64,000 nt of DNA from Pseudomonas sp. NCCP-436 (GTDB taxonomy: Bacteria > Pseudomonadota > Gammaproteobacteria > Pseudomonadales > Pseudomonadaceae): NCBI RefSeq assembly GCF_019656335.1, contig NZ_BPLZ01000002.1, positions 242,904 to 306,903 on the forward strand. The letters are read 5' to 3'. Made by a program: the position numbers and the translations under genes. Of the stretch, positions 44,294 through 52,674 are shown piece after piece. Under the pieces are notes generated by a model that was not told the DNA's origin, did not search any database, and worked only from the letters and a program-made list of their open reading frames with translations. Numbering within the stretch: position 1 is the first letter of the stretch; the number at the start of each line of letters is the position of its first letter.

Positions 44294-46063
44294 TTACAGA
44301 CCCTGTTCGCTCAGCCACAGGTTGAGCGCCGCCAGTTGCCACAGCTTGGAACCGCGTAGCGGTGTGAGCTGGCTCTGCGGGTTGGTCAGCAGCTGGTCGA
44401 GCATGTTCGGGTTGAACAGGCCGCGATCCTGGCTCGGATCGAGCAGCAGGTCGCGCACCCAGCCAAGGGTCGCGCCCTCCAGGTGCTTGAGACCGGGAAC
44501 CGGGAAGTAGCCCTTGGGCCGGTCGATCACCTCGCTGGGAATGAGTTGGCGCGCGGCTTCCTTGAGCACGTACTTGCCGCCTTCGGGCAGCTTGAACTGA
44601 GCCGGAATACGCGCGGAAAGCTCGGCCACGCGGTAGTCGAGGAACGGTGTGCGTGCCTCCAGGCCCCAGGCCATGGTCATGTTGTCCACGCGTTTGACCG
44701 GGTCATCGACCAGCATCACCGTGCTGTCCAGGCGCAGCGCCTTGTCCACCGCCGCATCTGCCCCCGGCATGGCGAAATGCTCGCGAACGAACTCGCCGGC
44801 CATGTCGTCGGTCAGCCAGGCCGGTTGCACGCAGGCTGCGTATTCGTCGTGCTCGCGGTCGAAGAAGGCCGCGCGGTAGGCGGCGAAGGCATCCTTGGCG
44901 CCGTCGACCTGCGGGTACCAGTGGTAGCCGGCGAACAGTTCGTCGGCGCCCTGGCCGCTCTGCACCACCTTGCAGTGCCTGGCCACTTCCCGCGAGAGCA
45001 GGTAGAAGGCGATGCAGTCATGGCTGACCATCGGCTCGCTCATGGCGCGGAAGGCTTGCGGCAACTGCTCGAGAATCTCGTGCTCGCCGATGCGCAGCTG
45101 ATGGTGGCGGGTGGCGAAGCGCTGGACGATCAGGTCCGAATACTGGAACTCATCACCACGTTCGCCGCCGGCGTCCTGAAATCCGATGGAGAAGGTCAGC
45201 AGGTTCTCCACACCCGCTTCGCGCAGCAGGCCGACCAGCATGCTCGAATCGACGCCACCGGAGAGCAGCACGCCGACGTCGACGGCGGCGCGCTGGCGAA
45301 TGGCCACGGCCTCGCGCATGGTTTCCAGCGTCTGATCGCGCCATTCTTCAAGGCCGTAGCTGGCCTCGTCACCTTGCGGGCCGAACTGCAGCGTCCACCA
45401 GGTCTTCTGCTCGACCTTGCCGTCGGCGTCGATGCGCATCCAGGTGGCCGGTGGCAGTTTTTCCACGCCTGCCAGGATGGTGCGTGGCGCCGGTACCACG
45501 GCATGGAAGTTCAGGTAGTGGTTGAGCGCGATCGGGTCGAGCGTCCCGGCGATATCGCCGCCCTTCAGCAGGGCCGGCAGCGACGAGGCGAAGCGCAGGC
45601 GTTCGCCGGTACGCGACAGGTACAGCGGTTTGACGCCGAGACGGTCGCGGGCGATGAACAGGCTCTGTTTGTCGCGCTCCCAGATTGCGAAGGCGAACAT
45701 GCCGTTGAGCTTGGGCAGCAGGGCTTCACCCCAGGCGTGATAGCCCTTGAGCAGTACCTCGGTGTCACCACCGGAGAAGAAGCGGTAACCCAGTGCTTCC
45801 AGTTCGCTGCGCAGTTCGGGGTAGTTGTAGATGGCGCCGTTGAACACCATCGAGAGGCCGAGATCGCTGTCGATCATCGGCTGGCCCGAAGCCTCGGCCA
45901 GATCCATGATCTTCAGGCGGCGATGGCCCAGGGCGATGGGGCCCTGACTATGAAAGCCATGGGCGTCGGGGCCGCGAGGGGCCAGGTGATGAGTGATGCG
46001 CTCGACTGCCGCCAGATCCGCGGGGCGTCGATCAAAACGTAGTTCTCCAGCTATTCCGCACAT
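44294..46063 (-). CDS. asnO: N-acetylglutaminylglutamine amidotransferase (asparagine-synthase-like)
   Basis: Amidates N-acetylglutaminylglutamine to NAGGN. The 589-residue product is built like asparagine synthetase B: an N-terminal glutaminase domain with nucleophile Cys2 (MCGIAGELRF), the FNGAIYNY block near residue 74, and a synthetase domain with PP-loop LLSGGVDSSMLVGLL near residue 257 and QSGQGADELFAGYHWYP near residue 370. AAGGA precedes the ATG. Pairing with ngg and a neighbouring marR gene is the arrangement known in P. aeruginosa. Confidence 0.92.
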   Translation of the reverse strand: MCGIAGELRFDRRPADLAAVERITHHLAPRGPDAHGFHSQGPIALGHRRLKIMDLAEASGQPMIDSDLGLSMVFNGAIYNYPELRSELEALGYRFFSGGDTEVLLKGYHAWGEALLPKLNGMFAFAIWERDKQSLFIARDRLGVKPLYLSRTGERLRFASSLPALLKGGDIAGTLDPIALNHYLNFHAVVPAPRTILAGVEKLPPATWMRIDADGKVEQKTWWTLQFGPQGDEASYGLEEWRDQTLETMREAVAIRQRAAVDVGVLLSGGVDSSMLVGLLREAGVENLLTFSIGFQDAGGERGDEFQYSDLIVQRFATRHHQLRIGEHEILEQLPQAFRAMSEPMVSHDCIAFYLLSREVARHCKVVQSGQGADELFAGYHWYPQVDGAKDAFAAYRAAFFDREHDEYAACVQPAWLTDDMAGEFVREHFAMPGADAAVDKALRLDSTVMLVDDPVKRVDNMTMAWGLEARTPFLDYRVAELSARIPAQFKLPEGGKYVLKEAARQLIPSEVIDRPKGYFPVPGLKHLEGATLGWVRDLLLDPSQDRGLFNPNMLDQLLTNPQSQLTPLRGSKLWQLAALNLWLSEQGL

Positions 46064-46130
46064 GGTTCCTTACCGGTGTTGCCGTTGGGGAGTGAGGGCG
46101 TCGGCGTGCCGAGCCTTTTACACCCAAACA

Positions 46131-46160
46131 AAACAATGCTTTCATGTCAAACTTTGTTAT
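46131..46160. promoter_or_regulatory. Candidate MarR operator between asnO and marR
   Basis: AACAAA and TTTGTT form outer arms of an inverted repeat around a short ATG/CAT inner repeat, in the AT-rich part of the divergent intergenic region. Only the arm symmetry supports it. Confidence 0.3.
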
Positions 46161-46177
46161 GAGGTAATTTGCTGGTT

Positions 46178-46648
46178 ATGGCTGGAAATAACATTCCATT
46201 TGAAACCGATATGGCGGTTACTCAGGAATTCGAGATGCTGTTGTTTCAGGCCTTACGACGGCTTCAGCAGGCTGGTGAAGTGCACGCCAAGCGCCTGGCC
46301 CGCTTTGGTGGGCTGACTCCCGTGCAACTGATGGTGTTGCAGGTGCTGGCGAGGGAAACGCGGCTGACGGCCAGTGCACTGAGCAGTCGGGTCAGCCTTA
46401 CCGCGGCGACGCTGTCCGGTCTGCTAGACCGACTGGAGGAGCGGGGGCTGTTACAGCGTCAGCGTGATGATCAGGACCGGCGCCGGCAGTGGTTGTTGAT
46501 TAGCGATGCCGGTCGGGAACTGATTCGGCAGGCACCCTCGCTGATGCCGCCGGAGTTCAACCGTCGTTTTGCCGCGCTCAGCGACTGGGAGCGGTATGCA
46601 CTGGCTGCTGCGCTGTTGCGTGCGGCCGAGCTGTGCGGGGAGGAGTGA
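46178..46648 (+). CDS. MarR-family transcriptional regulator
   Basis: Winged-helix dimeric regulator of about 156 residues. The DNA-binding part is LTPVQLMVLQVLAR, LTASALSSRVSLTAATLSGLLDRLEERGLLQRQRD with the wing DDQDRRRQWLLISDAG. It is divergent from asnO, so control of the NAGGN genes, perhaps by osmotic signals, is plausible but not shown. The start is uncertain: ATG at 46178 has GAGGT 12 bases upstream; TTG at 46169 and ATG at 46211 are alternatives. Confidence 0.9.
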   Translation: MAGNNIPFETDMAVTQEFEMLLFQALRRLQQAGEVHAKRLARFGGLTPVQLMVLQVLARETRLTASALSSRVSLTAATLSGLLDRLEERGLLQRQRDDQDRRRQWLLISDAGRELIRQAPSLMPPEFNRRFAALSDWERYALAAALLRAAELCGEE

Positions 46649-46696
46649 AGACGAGTGGTCGGCACCGGTTTCTCATGAAAAAAATCAAGCAGGGTA

Positions 46697-46725
46697 TTGA
46701 CTTAGCCTCGCTGCCTGAATAAAGT
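46697..46725 (+). promoter_or_regulatory. Promoter of the tRNA-Val / tRNA-Asp genes
   Basis: TTGACT (46697-46702) and TAAAGT (46720-46725) are 17 bases apart, followed by a GCGCGCC discriminator typical of stringently controlled stable-RNA promoters and by tRNA-Val at 46747. Confidence 0.65.
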
Positions 46726-46746
46726 GCGCGCCTCGCTAAGGCACAT

Positions 46747-46822
46747 GGGTGGTTAGCTCAGCCGGGAGAGCATCTGCCTTACAAGCAGAGGGTCGGCGGT
46801 TCGATCCCGTCACCACCCACCA
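46747..46822 (+). tRNA. tRNA-Val (TAC)
   Basis: A 76-base cloverleaf with encoded CCA. The acceptor stem GGGTGGT pairs with ACCACCC; the anticodon loop CTTACAA gives anticodon TAC. First of three tRNA genes in one probable transcript. Confidence 0.96.
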
Positions 46823-46853
46823 TAGCGAAATCGGACGCAAGTCCGGCCGACGC

Positions 46854-46930
46854 GCAGCGGTAGTTCAGTCGGTTAGAATACCGGCCTGTCACGCCGGGGG
46901 TCGCGGGTTCGAGTCCCGTCCGCTGCGCCA
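46854..46930 (+). tRNA. tRNA-Asp (GTC), copy 1
   Basis: A 77-base cloverleaf with encoded CCA, acceptor stem GCAGCGG/CCGCTGC and anticodon GTC in loop CTGTCAC. It lies 31 bases after tRNA-Val. Confidence 0.96.
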
Positions 46931-47028
46931 TTATTTTCCAGCACGATCAAGGTCGGGCTGAGATGGCAGGCCAGAAAGGCTGTCATCAGAAGTTACAGAG
47001 TTCTATTGGACGCAAGTCCAGCCGACAC

Positions 47029-47105
47029 GCAGCGGTAGTTCAGTCGGTTAGAATACCGGCCTGTCACGCCGGGGGTCGCGGGTTCGAGTCCCGTCCGCTG
47101 CGCCA
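47029..47105 (+). tRNA. tRNA-Asp (GTC), copy 2
   Basis: Identical by eye to the first tRNA-Asp over its 77 bases. The preceding spacer also repeats that of copy 1 (GGACGCAAGTCC then GCCGAC then CGCAGCGG with two differences), so the unit was duplicated in tandem. A strong terminator follows. Confidence 0.96.
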
Positions 47106-47109
47106 TATC

Positions 47110-47144
47110 AAACCCGCAGGCTTTCAAAAGCCTGCGGGTTTTTG
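47110..47144 (+). terminator. Rho-independent terminator of the tRNA cluster
   Basis: AAACCCGCAGGCTTT and AAAGCCTGCGGGTTT form a 15-base perfect stem with a two-base apex (effectively a slightly larger loop) and a T-run, five bases after the second tRNA-Asp. Confidence 0.9.
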
Positions 47145-47252
47145 CTTTTCTGGCGCCTTCAGAGTTGCTCTGGCCGGCAGCATTCCCATGCCGCTCTTTG
47201 GCTGTGTCCGGAGGGCCAGCCTGCGCTTGGCGGTGGGAGCGTCAGGCCTGCG

Positions 47253-48425
47253 TCAGAGGGCGTTGCGCAGGGTCTGCAGCTGGGCAACCTGCCGGGTAAA
47301 CTCGATGACTGATAGAGGCTTGTGTGCCAGCGGGCGCATCGCCTGACTGATTTGCCGGGAAGGCAGTCGGGTCAGCCGGCCGAGGACCTGCCACTGTTCC
47401 GCCACAGGCAGTTTCTCGTAACCGGGGTAGCGCCTCCGTGCGCGGCGCTGGATGTCCTGTTGCAGACCTTTGAGCAGGCCGCCTTGGCCGATGTGGCGAA
47501 GTTGGAAGTCGGCGCTGGCGCGCAAATGTTCCTCCAGGTGGCGGCGCGCCATGCTGGCCGGCGCTTGCAGTGGGCCCTGGCGCAAGCCGTGATGGCAAAG
47601 CATTGCCGTCAGCAGCAGGGCAAGGACAAGCAGGGCCAGGGGAAAGTTTCGTAGCAGCAACTTCAGCAGGTTGTCGCTATCTGTCTGGTAGACGAGTGTC
47701 ACCGTGCTGTCCTGGCTCAGGTACCAGAGCAGCCAGGCATGGTCATAACGCCCGATGCTCTGGTTTTGCCAGATCCACGGGTCGCTGAGTACGGTGACCA
47801 GCCCGTCGCCGTGATAAAGCTGCAGCAGATGGGTGGCCTGGGCACTATTGGCCCAGGCATGGGCCCGGTTATCGGCGTCGTAAAGGTGATAGTCGGTGTC
47901 GAAGGCGACATAGGCCGGCTGATCTTCATTCTCCAGATATAGCCGGGTCAGCTCAGGGTAGGGGTTCTCTTCCTGTTCCTCGGCCAGTGCTTCTTGGTCC
48001 TCCAGTTCGTTGCTTAAATATTGCTGGATGCCGAGCAGGTCGAGCAGCAGATCGCCGCTCCGGCCCTCGTCCTCGTCCCACAAACGCTCGGCTACCAGCA
48101 CGAGATGGCCGCCGTTGGCTGTCCACTGCAACAGGCGCTCGGCCTGGCGCGGGGTCATGTCGCTGCGGTCGGCCAGCAGCATCAGAGTGTGTCCGGGAGC
48201 GGGCAGCGTGCCGGTCAGGTTCAGGCTTTCGCTGTGAGTGATGGAAACTCCCTGGCGACGCAGGAAATGCTCTGCTGCCAGATAGGGATTTTGCCGGGCT
48301 TCTGGAGCAGGGCCGTGCTTGATCTCCTCCTGGTAGGGTTCCAGTCTGCCCAGCAGGTAACTGCCCAGCAGGCCTGTCACCAGTAGCAGGATCATGCTCA
48401 GGCTAAAGCCAAGGCGTCGGCTCAT
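47253..48425 (-). CDS. DUF4350 membrane protein
   Basis: A 390-residue protein of unknown function. One N-terminal membrane helix (about residues 5-27) precedes a large extracytoplasmic DUF4350 domain (NPYLAAEHFLRRQGVSI, TLMLLADRSDMTPRQAERLLQW, GGHLVLVAERLW), a second helix near residue 265 (FPLALLVLALLLTAML), and a basic cytoplasmic tail. The start overlaps the DUF4129 stop by four bases. In related genomes DUF4350 genes travel with moxR and DUF58 genes; those are missing downstream, where a tRNA cluster lies. Confidence 0.85.
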   Translation of the reverse strand: MSRRLGFSLSMILLLVTGLLGSYLLGRLEPYQEEIKHGPAPEARQNPYLAAEHFLRRQGVSITHSESLNLTGTLPAPGHTLMLLADRSDMTPRQAERLLQWTANGGHLVLVAERLWDEDEGRSGDLLLDLLGIQQYLSNELEDQEALAEEQEENPYPELTRLYLENEDQPAYVAFDTDYHLYDADNRAHAWANSAQATHLLQLYHGDGLVTVLSDPWIWQNQSIGRYDHAWLLWYLSQDSTVTLVYQTDSDNLLKLLLRNFPLALLVLALLLTAMLCHHGLRQGPLQAPASMARRHLEEHLRASADFQLRHIGQGGLLKGLQQDIQRRARRRYPGYEKLPVAEQWQVLGRLTRLPSRQISQAMRPLAHKPLSVIEFTRQVAQLQTLRNAL

Positions 48426-49966
48426 GAGGGCTGCTCCGTATCGAACAGGCTGCGCCAGCCTTGGCACAGCGCAGTTCGCAGTGCTTCCTCGGGCAGGCGG
48501 TGGCCGTAGGCCATGGCTTGCCAGTGGTGAGTCAGTTGCTGGCTGTAGTCCGTCAGATTCTGCTGCTGTAGGCCGGTAATCAGTTGCAGTACCTCGCCTT
48601 CGGTGTGCGATGACTTCAGCGGGAGCTGCTGTTCATGCAGCAGGCGGCTGAGCAGCGCCCGGTAGAGCAGCCCCAGTGCGGCACGAGGTTGTTCGGCCCA
48701 GAGGTGTTCGGCTTCACTGGCAACGTCCTGTGGGAGGCTTTCCGGGGTCAGTTCCAGGCCGAATAGCTGCTCGGGGGGGCTTGCCCGGTGTCGCTGCGGC
48801 AAACCAAGGCGCTCTCCGAAAGCGAGCAACCAGTGCTTGTAGCGCCAGAGTGCATAGGTGATCAGAGCGGCTAAAGCGCCCCACAGCAGTACCTCGAAGA
48901 CCTGTGCGAGTGCTTTGAGTTGCAGGTTTTCCAGCAAGAGGTACAGGTACTCGAGCAGGACGGATCGATCCGTTTCCTTTTCCTGCTGCTCGTCGTTCAG
49001 GCGCCAGCGGGTGATGTTCTCACGGTGCTCGAAAGGTGGTTCGTCGAGTAGTTGCGTGATGCTCTGCTGCGCGGCCTGGCTGGTAAGTGGCTGTTTGAGC
49101 AGGCGCGGACTGTCGGGGCTGTTCTCGCTGGCCTGGAGCGGTGTTTCTGCCCAGACGTTCTGGCTTGGTGTGCCCAGCAGCACCAGGCAGCCCAGCAGCA
49201 GGGCGTAGGCGCTGCCGGTCAGGCGTTGGCGCAGGCGACGGAAGGTCAGTTCTATGTCCCAGGCCTCCAGCGCGGTGCGGCGGTTGAGGTAGAGGGTGAA
49301 GCCGCAGGCCACGTAGACCGGCTCCCAGACTACCAGTGCCAGCACATAAAGCAGGTTGGACAGATGCTCCAGCCATAGCCAGTGACCGCTGTTGTCCGAG
49401 AGCATGGTTTCCCAGCTCCAGTCATCATGTAACTGCGCCGGCAGCATCAGATAGAGCAGTGCGGCCAGCCCCATCCAAAGGATCAGTTCCAGGTGGACGC
49501 CGAGCACGGTTAGCCAGGTAGCTGCTCCGTTGTCGCGCTGACCGAGGACGATCAGGCGTTGACGGCGGGCCTTGCCTGACAGACCTTCCAGTTGTAGTAC
49601 CGGCAGGTCGAAGCTGCGGGTCAGGCTTAGCCGGCGCCAGGTCAGGCTGGCCAGCAATTGTGGTCGCAGCAGGCGCGGTAGCGTGCGCAGGGACTGCTTC
49701 AGCGACGGTACATTGCCGAACAGTGCCTGTGACAGGATATACAGCGGCAGGCGTTCATAGGCGGGCTTGAGCCACCAGAAGAGCAGCATGACCCAGCTCG
49801 GATACTGCCAGAGCAGGGCGCAGAGCAGGGCGAACAGGGGCAGGGTGACCAGTGCCCAGCTGGCCATCAGCAGGCCGGCGTGGCGCCGCGCAAGCAGTAC
49901 GCCGAGGTCGACGGCCTCCCAGGCCGTACGCGGGCGAATGGCCACGCTGGCTTCAGTCAGGCGCAT
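48422..49966 (-). CDS. DUF4129 multi-pass membrane protein
   Basis: A 514-residue membrane protein with clusters of hydrophobic helices at about residues 30-75, 155-245 and 365-385. The C-terminal hydrophilic DUF4129 domain contains AEHLWAEQPRAALGLLYRALLSRLL. Function unknown; conserved partner of SpoIIM, RDD and DUF4350 proteins. It overlaps the upstream spoIIM-like gene by 14 bases and the downstream DUF4350 gene by four. Confidence 0.85.
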   Translation of the reverse strand: MRLTEASVAIRPRTAWEAVDLGVLLARRHAGLLMASWALVTLPLFALLCALLWQYPSWVMLLFWWLKPAYERLPLYILSQALFGNVPSLKQSLRTLPRLLRPQLLASLTWRRLSLTRSFDLPVLQLEGLSGKARRQRLIVLGQRDNGAATWLTVLGVHLELILWMGLAALLYLMLPAQLHDDWSWETMLSDNSGHWLWLEHLSNLLYVLALVVWEPVYVACGFTLYLNRRTALEAWDIELTFRRLRQRLTGSAYALLLGCLVLLGTPSQNVWAETPLQASENSPDSPRLLKQPLTSQAAQQSITQLLDEPPFEHRENITRWRLNDEQQEKETDRSVLLEYLYLLLENLQLKALAQVFEVLLWGALAALITYALWRYKHWLLAFGERLGLPQRHRASPPEQLFGLELTPESLPQDVASEAEHLWAEQPRAALGLLYRALLSRLLHEQQLPLKSSHTEGEVLQLITGLQQQNLTDYSQQLTHHWQAMAYGHRLPEEALRTALCQGWRSLFDTEQPS

Positions 49967-50933
49967 GCTGCCTCCGTCCGGTCAGCAGCAGGTAGCACAG
50001 TACCAGGACCCAGAGCCCGCCGCCGACGGCATACTTGACCTGAGGGCTGGCAACCGTAGTGGATGACCAGAAAGCCTCGATGAAGGCTGCTGCCAGCAGG
50101 AACAGGATTACGCCGGCAACCAGCTGGATGGCCTTGCCGGCGGCCAAGCGCAGGGCTTCGCTGCGGGATCGCCGGCCTGGGGCGAGTAGCGCCCAGCCGA
50201 GTTTGATGCCGGCGGCTCCGGCCAGGGCGATGGCGGTCAGCTCGAAAGCGCCGTGGCCGATGACGAATGACCAGAAGGGTTCGCCGTAGCCGATACGTGT
50301 CAGGTGGCCGGCTATGGCGCCGATCATCAGGCCATTGAAGAGCAGGAAGAACAGGCTGCCGAGACCCAGCAGCAGTCCGCTGGCGAAGGTCTGAAAGGCG
50401 ATGCCGATATTGTTCATGATGTAGAAGCCGAACATCAGCCAGTCGTCCTCGGCGCCACGATCACCGAAGCGCCCCAGACGACGGGCCTGCGGATCGTACA
50501 TGCGTTCCATCTCGGCAACGTTGCTGGCGTCGAGCAGGCTGTAAATCAGTTCCGGATACAGATAGGTGAGCAGCCCCATCAGGCCCAGGCTGCCGAAGAA
50601 CAACAGACCGGCGGCGCACACCGCCCGCCATTCTCGGCGTACGAGGCGTGGGAAGTCCCCGAACAGGAAGCGAACCATCTGCGCGGCGATGGTACTGCGG
50701 TGCCGGTAGAACTGTTGATGACCGCGTAGCGCCAGTTGCTGCAGGTGGTCGACCAGGTGGCTGCTGTAACCGCGTGCCTGAGCTAGCGCCAGATGCTGGC
50801 AGATCTGCCGGTAGCTGGCGGCGAAGTTGCTGCAGTCGGCATCCTTACGCTTGCGTCGTTCGAGTTGCTCAAGCAATTGGGCAAAGGATTGCCAGTCCTT
50901 TTGATGACGACTTTCGAACAGGCCCTGCTTCAT
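49953..50933 (-). CDS. SpoIIM-like (stage II sporulation protein M) membrane protein
   Basis: A 326-residue membrane protein. A basic cytoplasmic N-terminal domain (about residues 1-105) is followed by about five membrane segments carrying the family features ASGLLLGLGSLFFLLFNGLMIG and FVIGHGAFELTAIALAGAAG. In Bacillus SpoIIM acts in engulfment; in non-sporulating bacteria the family belongs to this RDD/DUF4129/MoxR type operon and has no established role. Its ATG overlaps the RDD gene stop by four bases. Confidence 0.88.
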   Translation of the reverse strand: MKQGLFESRHQKDWQSFAQLLEQLERRKRKDADCSNFAASYRQICQHLALAQARGYSSHLVDHLQQLALRGHQQFYRHRSTIAAQMVRFLFGDFPRLVRREWRAVCAAGLLFFGSLGLMGLLTYLYPELIYSLLDASNVAEMERMYDPQARRLGRFGDRGAEDDWLMFGFYIMNNIGIAFQTFASGLLLGLGSLFFLLFNGLMIGAIAGHLTRIGYGEPFWSFVIGHGAFELTAIALAGAAGIKLGWALLAPGRRSRSEALRLAAGKAIQLVAGVILFLLAAAFIEAFWSSTTVASPQVKYAVGGGLWVLVLCYLLLTGRRQHAPD

Positions 50934-51649
50934 TTCGACTCCCCCAGCAGGCCGTGGGCAATACCGTTGAGGCAGTCCTCGGCCTGGTTCTGCGGTACCT
51001 GCAATGGTTCGGCCAGCAGCCCGGCCAGTTCGGCACGGCGGGCAGTGGGCAGCTGACCGCCGCGCTCGGCGAAACCAAGCAATGCACGTTGTTCTTCCAG
51101 GCTCAGAGGGAAGGGAGCTTGCCGCGCAACAGCTTCGGGCAGTTCTGCTGGTACTGGTGGTATGTCGCGATAGACCACCAGTGTGCCGGCGGCGATGTCG
51201 CCTAGGCGCTTGAAGGCCCGATGGTTCAGACAGCTGAGAATGCCCAGCATGTAACCGAACGGCATCAGATCTACGAAGCGCAGCAGGTTGCGGGTCAGAG
51301 AGGCTGCCCAGCCGACAGGGGTGCCGTCGTCATGGATCACCCGCAGGCCAAGCAGCTGCTTGCCGGGCGAGCGGCCCTGATTGAGTACTTCAAACAGCAC
51401 CATGTACCACCAGGTGACGAGAAACACGAGAATGCTGATCAAGCCCATGCCGAGCTTGCCCAGCAGGGCAAGTCCGAGGGCGGCGATCCCCAGAATTACC
51501 CCGCGGATTCCCAGGTCAATGGCAAAAGCCAGAGCTCGTGGTAGCAGTCCGGCTGGTCGTAGATGCAGGTCGATGCCTTCCGGTGTCTCGACCCGGTGGC
51601 GGGTGTCCAGTGGCGACGGCTGGGACGGAGCGCTTGAATTTGGCGGCAT
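50930..51649 (-). CDS. RDD-family membrane protein
   Basis: First gene of the operon, 239 residues. After a short N-terminal stretch (ETPEGIDLHLRPAGLLPRALAFAIDL) the RDD domain carries three to four membrane helices and the block GRSPGKQLLGLRVIHDDGTPVGW. The C-terminal third is soluble. RDD proteins are proposed transporters or ion antiporters. The start at 51649 is the best available Met before the domain, but its ribosome site is poor. Confidence 0.83.
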   Translation of the reverse strand: MPPNSSAPSQPSPLDTRHRVETPEGIDLHLRPAGLLPRALAFAIDLGIRGVILGIAALGLALLGKLGMGLISILVFLVTWWYMVLFEVLNQGRSPGKQLLGLRVIHDDGTPVGWAASLTRNLLRFVDLMPFGYMLGILSCLNHRAFKRLGDIAAGTLVVYRDIPPVPAELPEAVARQAPFPLSLEEQRALLGFAERGGQLPTARRAELAGLLAEPLQVPQNQAEDCLNGIAHGLLGESK

Positions 51650-51735
51650 CGGCGAACTGCACAGATAAATCCCGATGCTAGCGAGCAGCGGGTAAGAAAC
51701 GCAACCGGGCCGCTTCCGCAGCCCGGTGAACGGGT

Positions 51736-52503
51736 TTAACGACTTACGGGGAGAACGCCGAAGATGGTGCGGTAGAGCACGCCCATCGCTACGGTCAGCA
51801 GCGGAATGCTCCAGATCAACCCGATACCGAGCGGAATGGCGCTGAGCATAAGGATCAGACTGAGCAGCAGAAACAAGCCGAAGACCTTGAACCAATGTTG
51901 GCTGATGGCTTTTCGCGAGGTTTCCAGTGCCTGCCATGGGGAAAGACCGCGTTCGACTACCAGCGGAATTGCCAGCAGATAGGCCACCGCCAGATAGAGG
52001 CCGGGAATCAGCAGCAGGATCATGCCGATATAGATCAGCGCCATCATCACCAGAGCGGTGATGACCAGGGGAACGGTGCGGCCGAAGTGACTGAAGATTT
52101 CGTTAAAGCTTAGCGGCTGATCGGCGGCCCGGCGGATGCCTACCATGTTGATCCCAGCCATGAACGGATAGGCCAGAGCCGAGGCCAGCAAAGAAATCAG
52201 GAGTTCGCCGATCAGTGCAGCAAACGGGTTTTCGCTAATTACACCGAAGATACCGAAGATACCGAAGATGCCTCCGAAGATGAGTGTGGCGACGAACATC
52301 ACCGCGTAGAACAGCAGAAAGCCACCTATGATGATGCCTTTGGTGCCTTTCACCTTGCTCCAGGACTCGCTCAACAGCTCGCCGATGCTGAAGTCGTAAC
52401 TGCGGGCCAGCGCTTGCTCAACACTGGGTGTCTCCCTGGCGTCAGGTTGCAGCAGGTCGCTGGTGGGGGCTGCATAGGGATTGTGGGAGGGGCTGTCGCT
52501 CAT
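51736..52503 (-). CDS. Multi-pass membrane protein of unknown function
   Basis: A 255-residue inner-membrane protein with about six hydrophobic helices. The N-terminus (SHNPYAAPTSDLLQP) is hydrophilic and proline-rich. Helix 1 is followed by an unusual FGGIFGIFGIFG repeat near residues 76-88. The loop ERGLSPWQALETSRKAISQHW resembles glycerophosphoryl-phosphodiesterase-type or DUF975-like membrane domains. AAGGA precedes the start. It lies just upstream of the RDD operon in the same direction, 86 bases away. Confidence 0.7.
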   Translation of the reverse strand: MSDSPSHNPYAAPTSDLLQPDARETPSVEQALARSYDFSIGELLSESWSKVKGTKGIIIGGFLLFYAVMFVATLIFGGIFGIFGIFGVISENPFAALIGELLISLLASALAYPFMAGINMVGIRRAADQPLSFNEIFSHFGRTVPLVITALVMMALIYIGMILLLIPGLYLAVAYLLAIPLVVERGLSPWQALETSRKAISQHWFKVFGLFLLLSLILMLSAIPLGIGLIWSIPLLTVAMGVLYRTIFGVLPVSR

Positions 52504-52674
52504 GGAAGCATCCTTGCAAGGGGAGGAGGCAATCAGCTAATCCTAGTGGTCAGCTGGGGGGGCAGCAAGTCTGGACCTGTGATGGCTGTGCGCTGGTTCA
52601 AGCTTCGTTGGCGCGGTATGGAGCAGCGCCGATGTTAGACTGGCTGCCTTAAGGGATCAGGAAGGAAGCCGTCG

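Noticed and set aside
42745..46042. Two ~500-codon plus-strand frames opposite ngg and asnO
   Set aside because: They are complements of genes with intact catalytic motifs and show no family features.
46749..47346. Short ORFs across the tRNA cluster
   Set aside because: They are translations of tRNA-Val and tRNA-Asp sequence.
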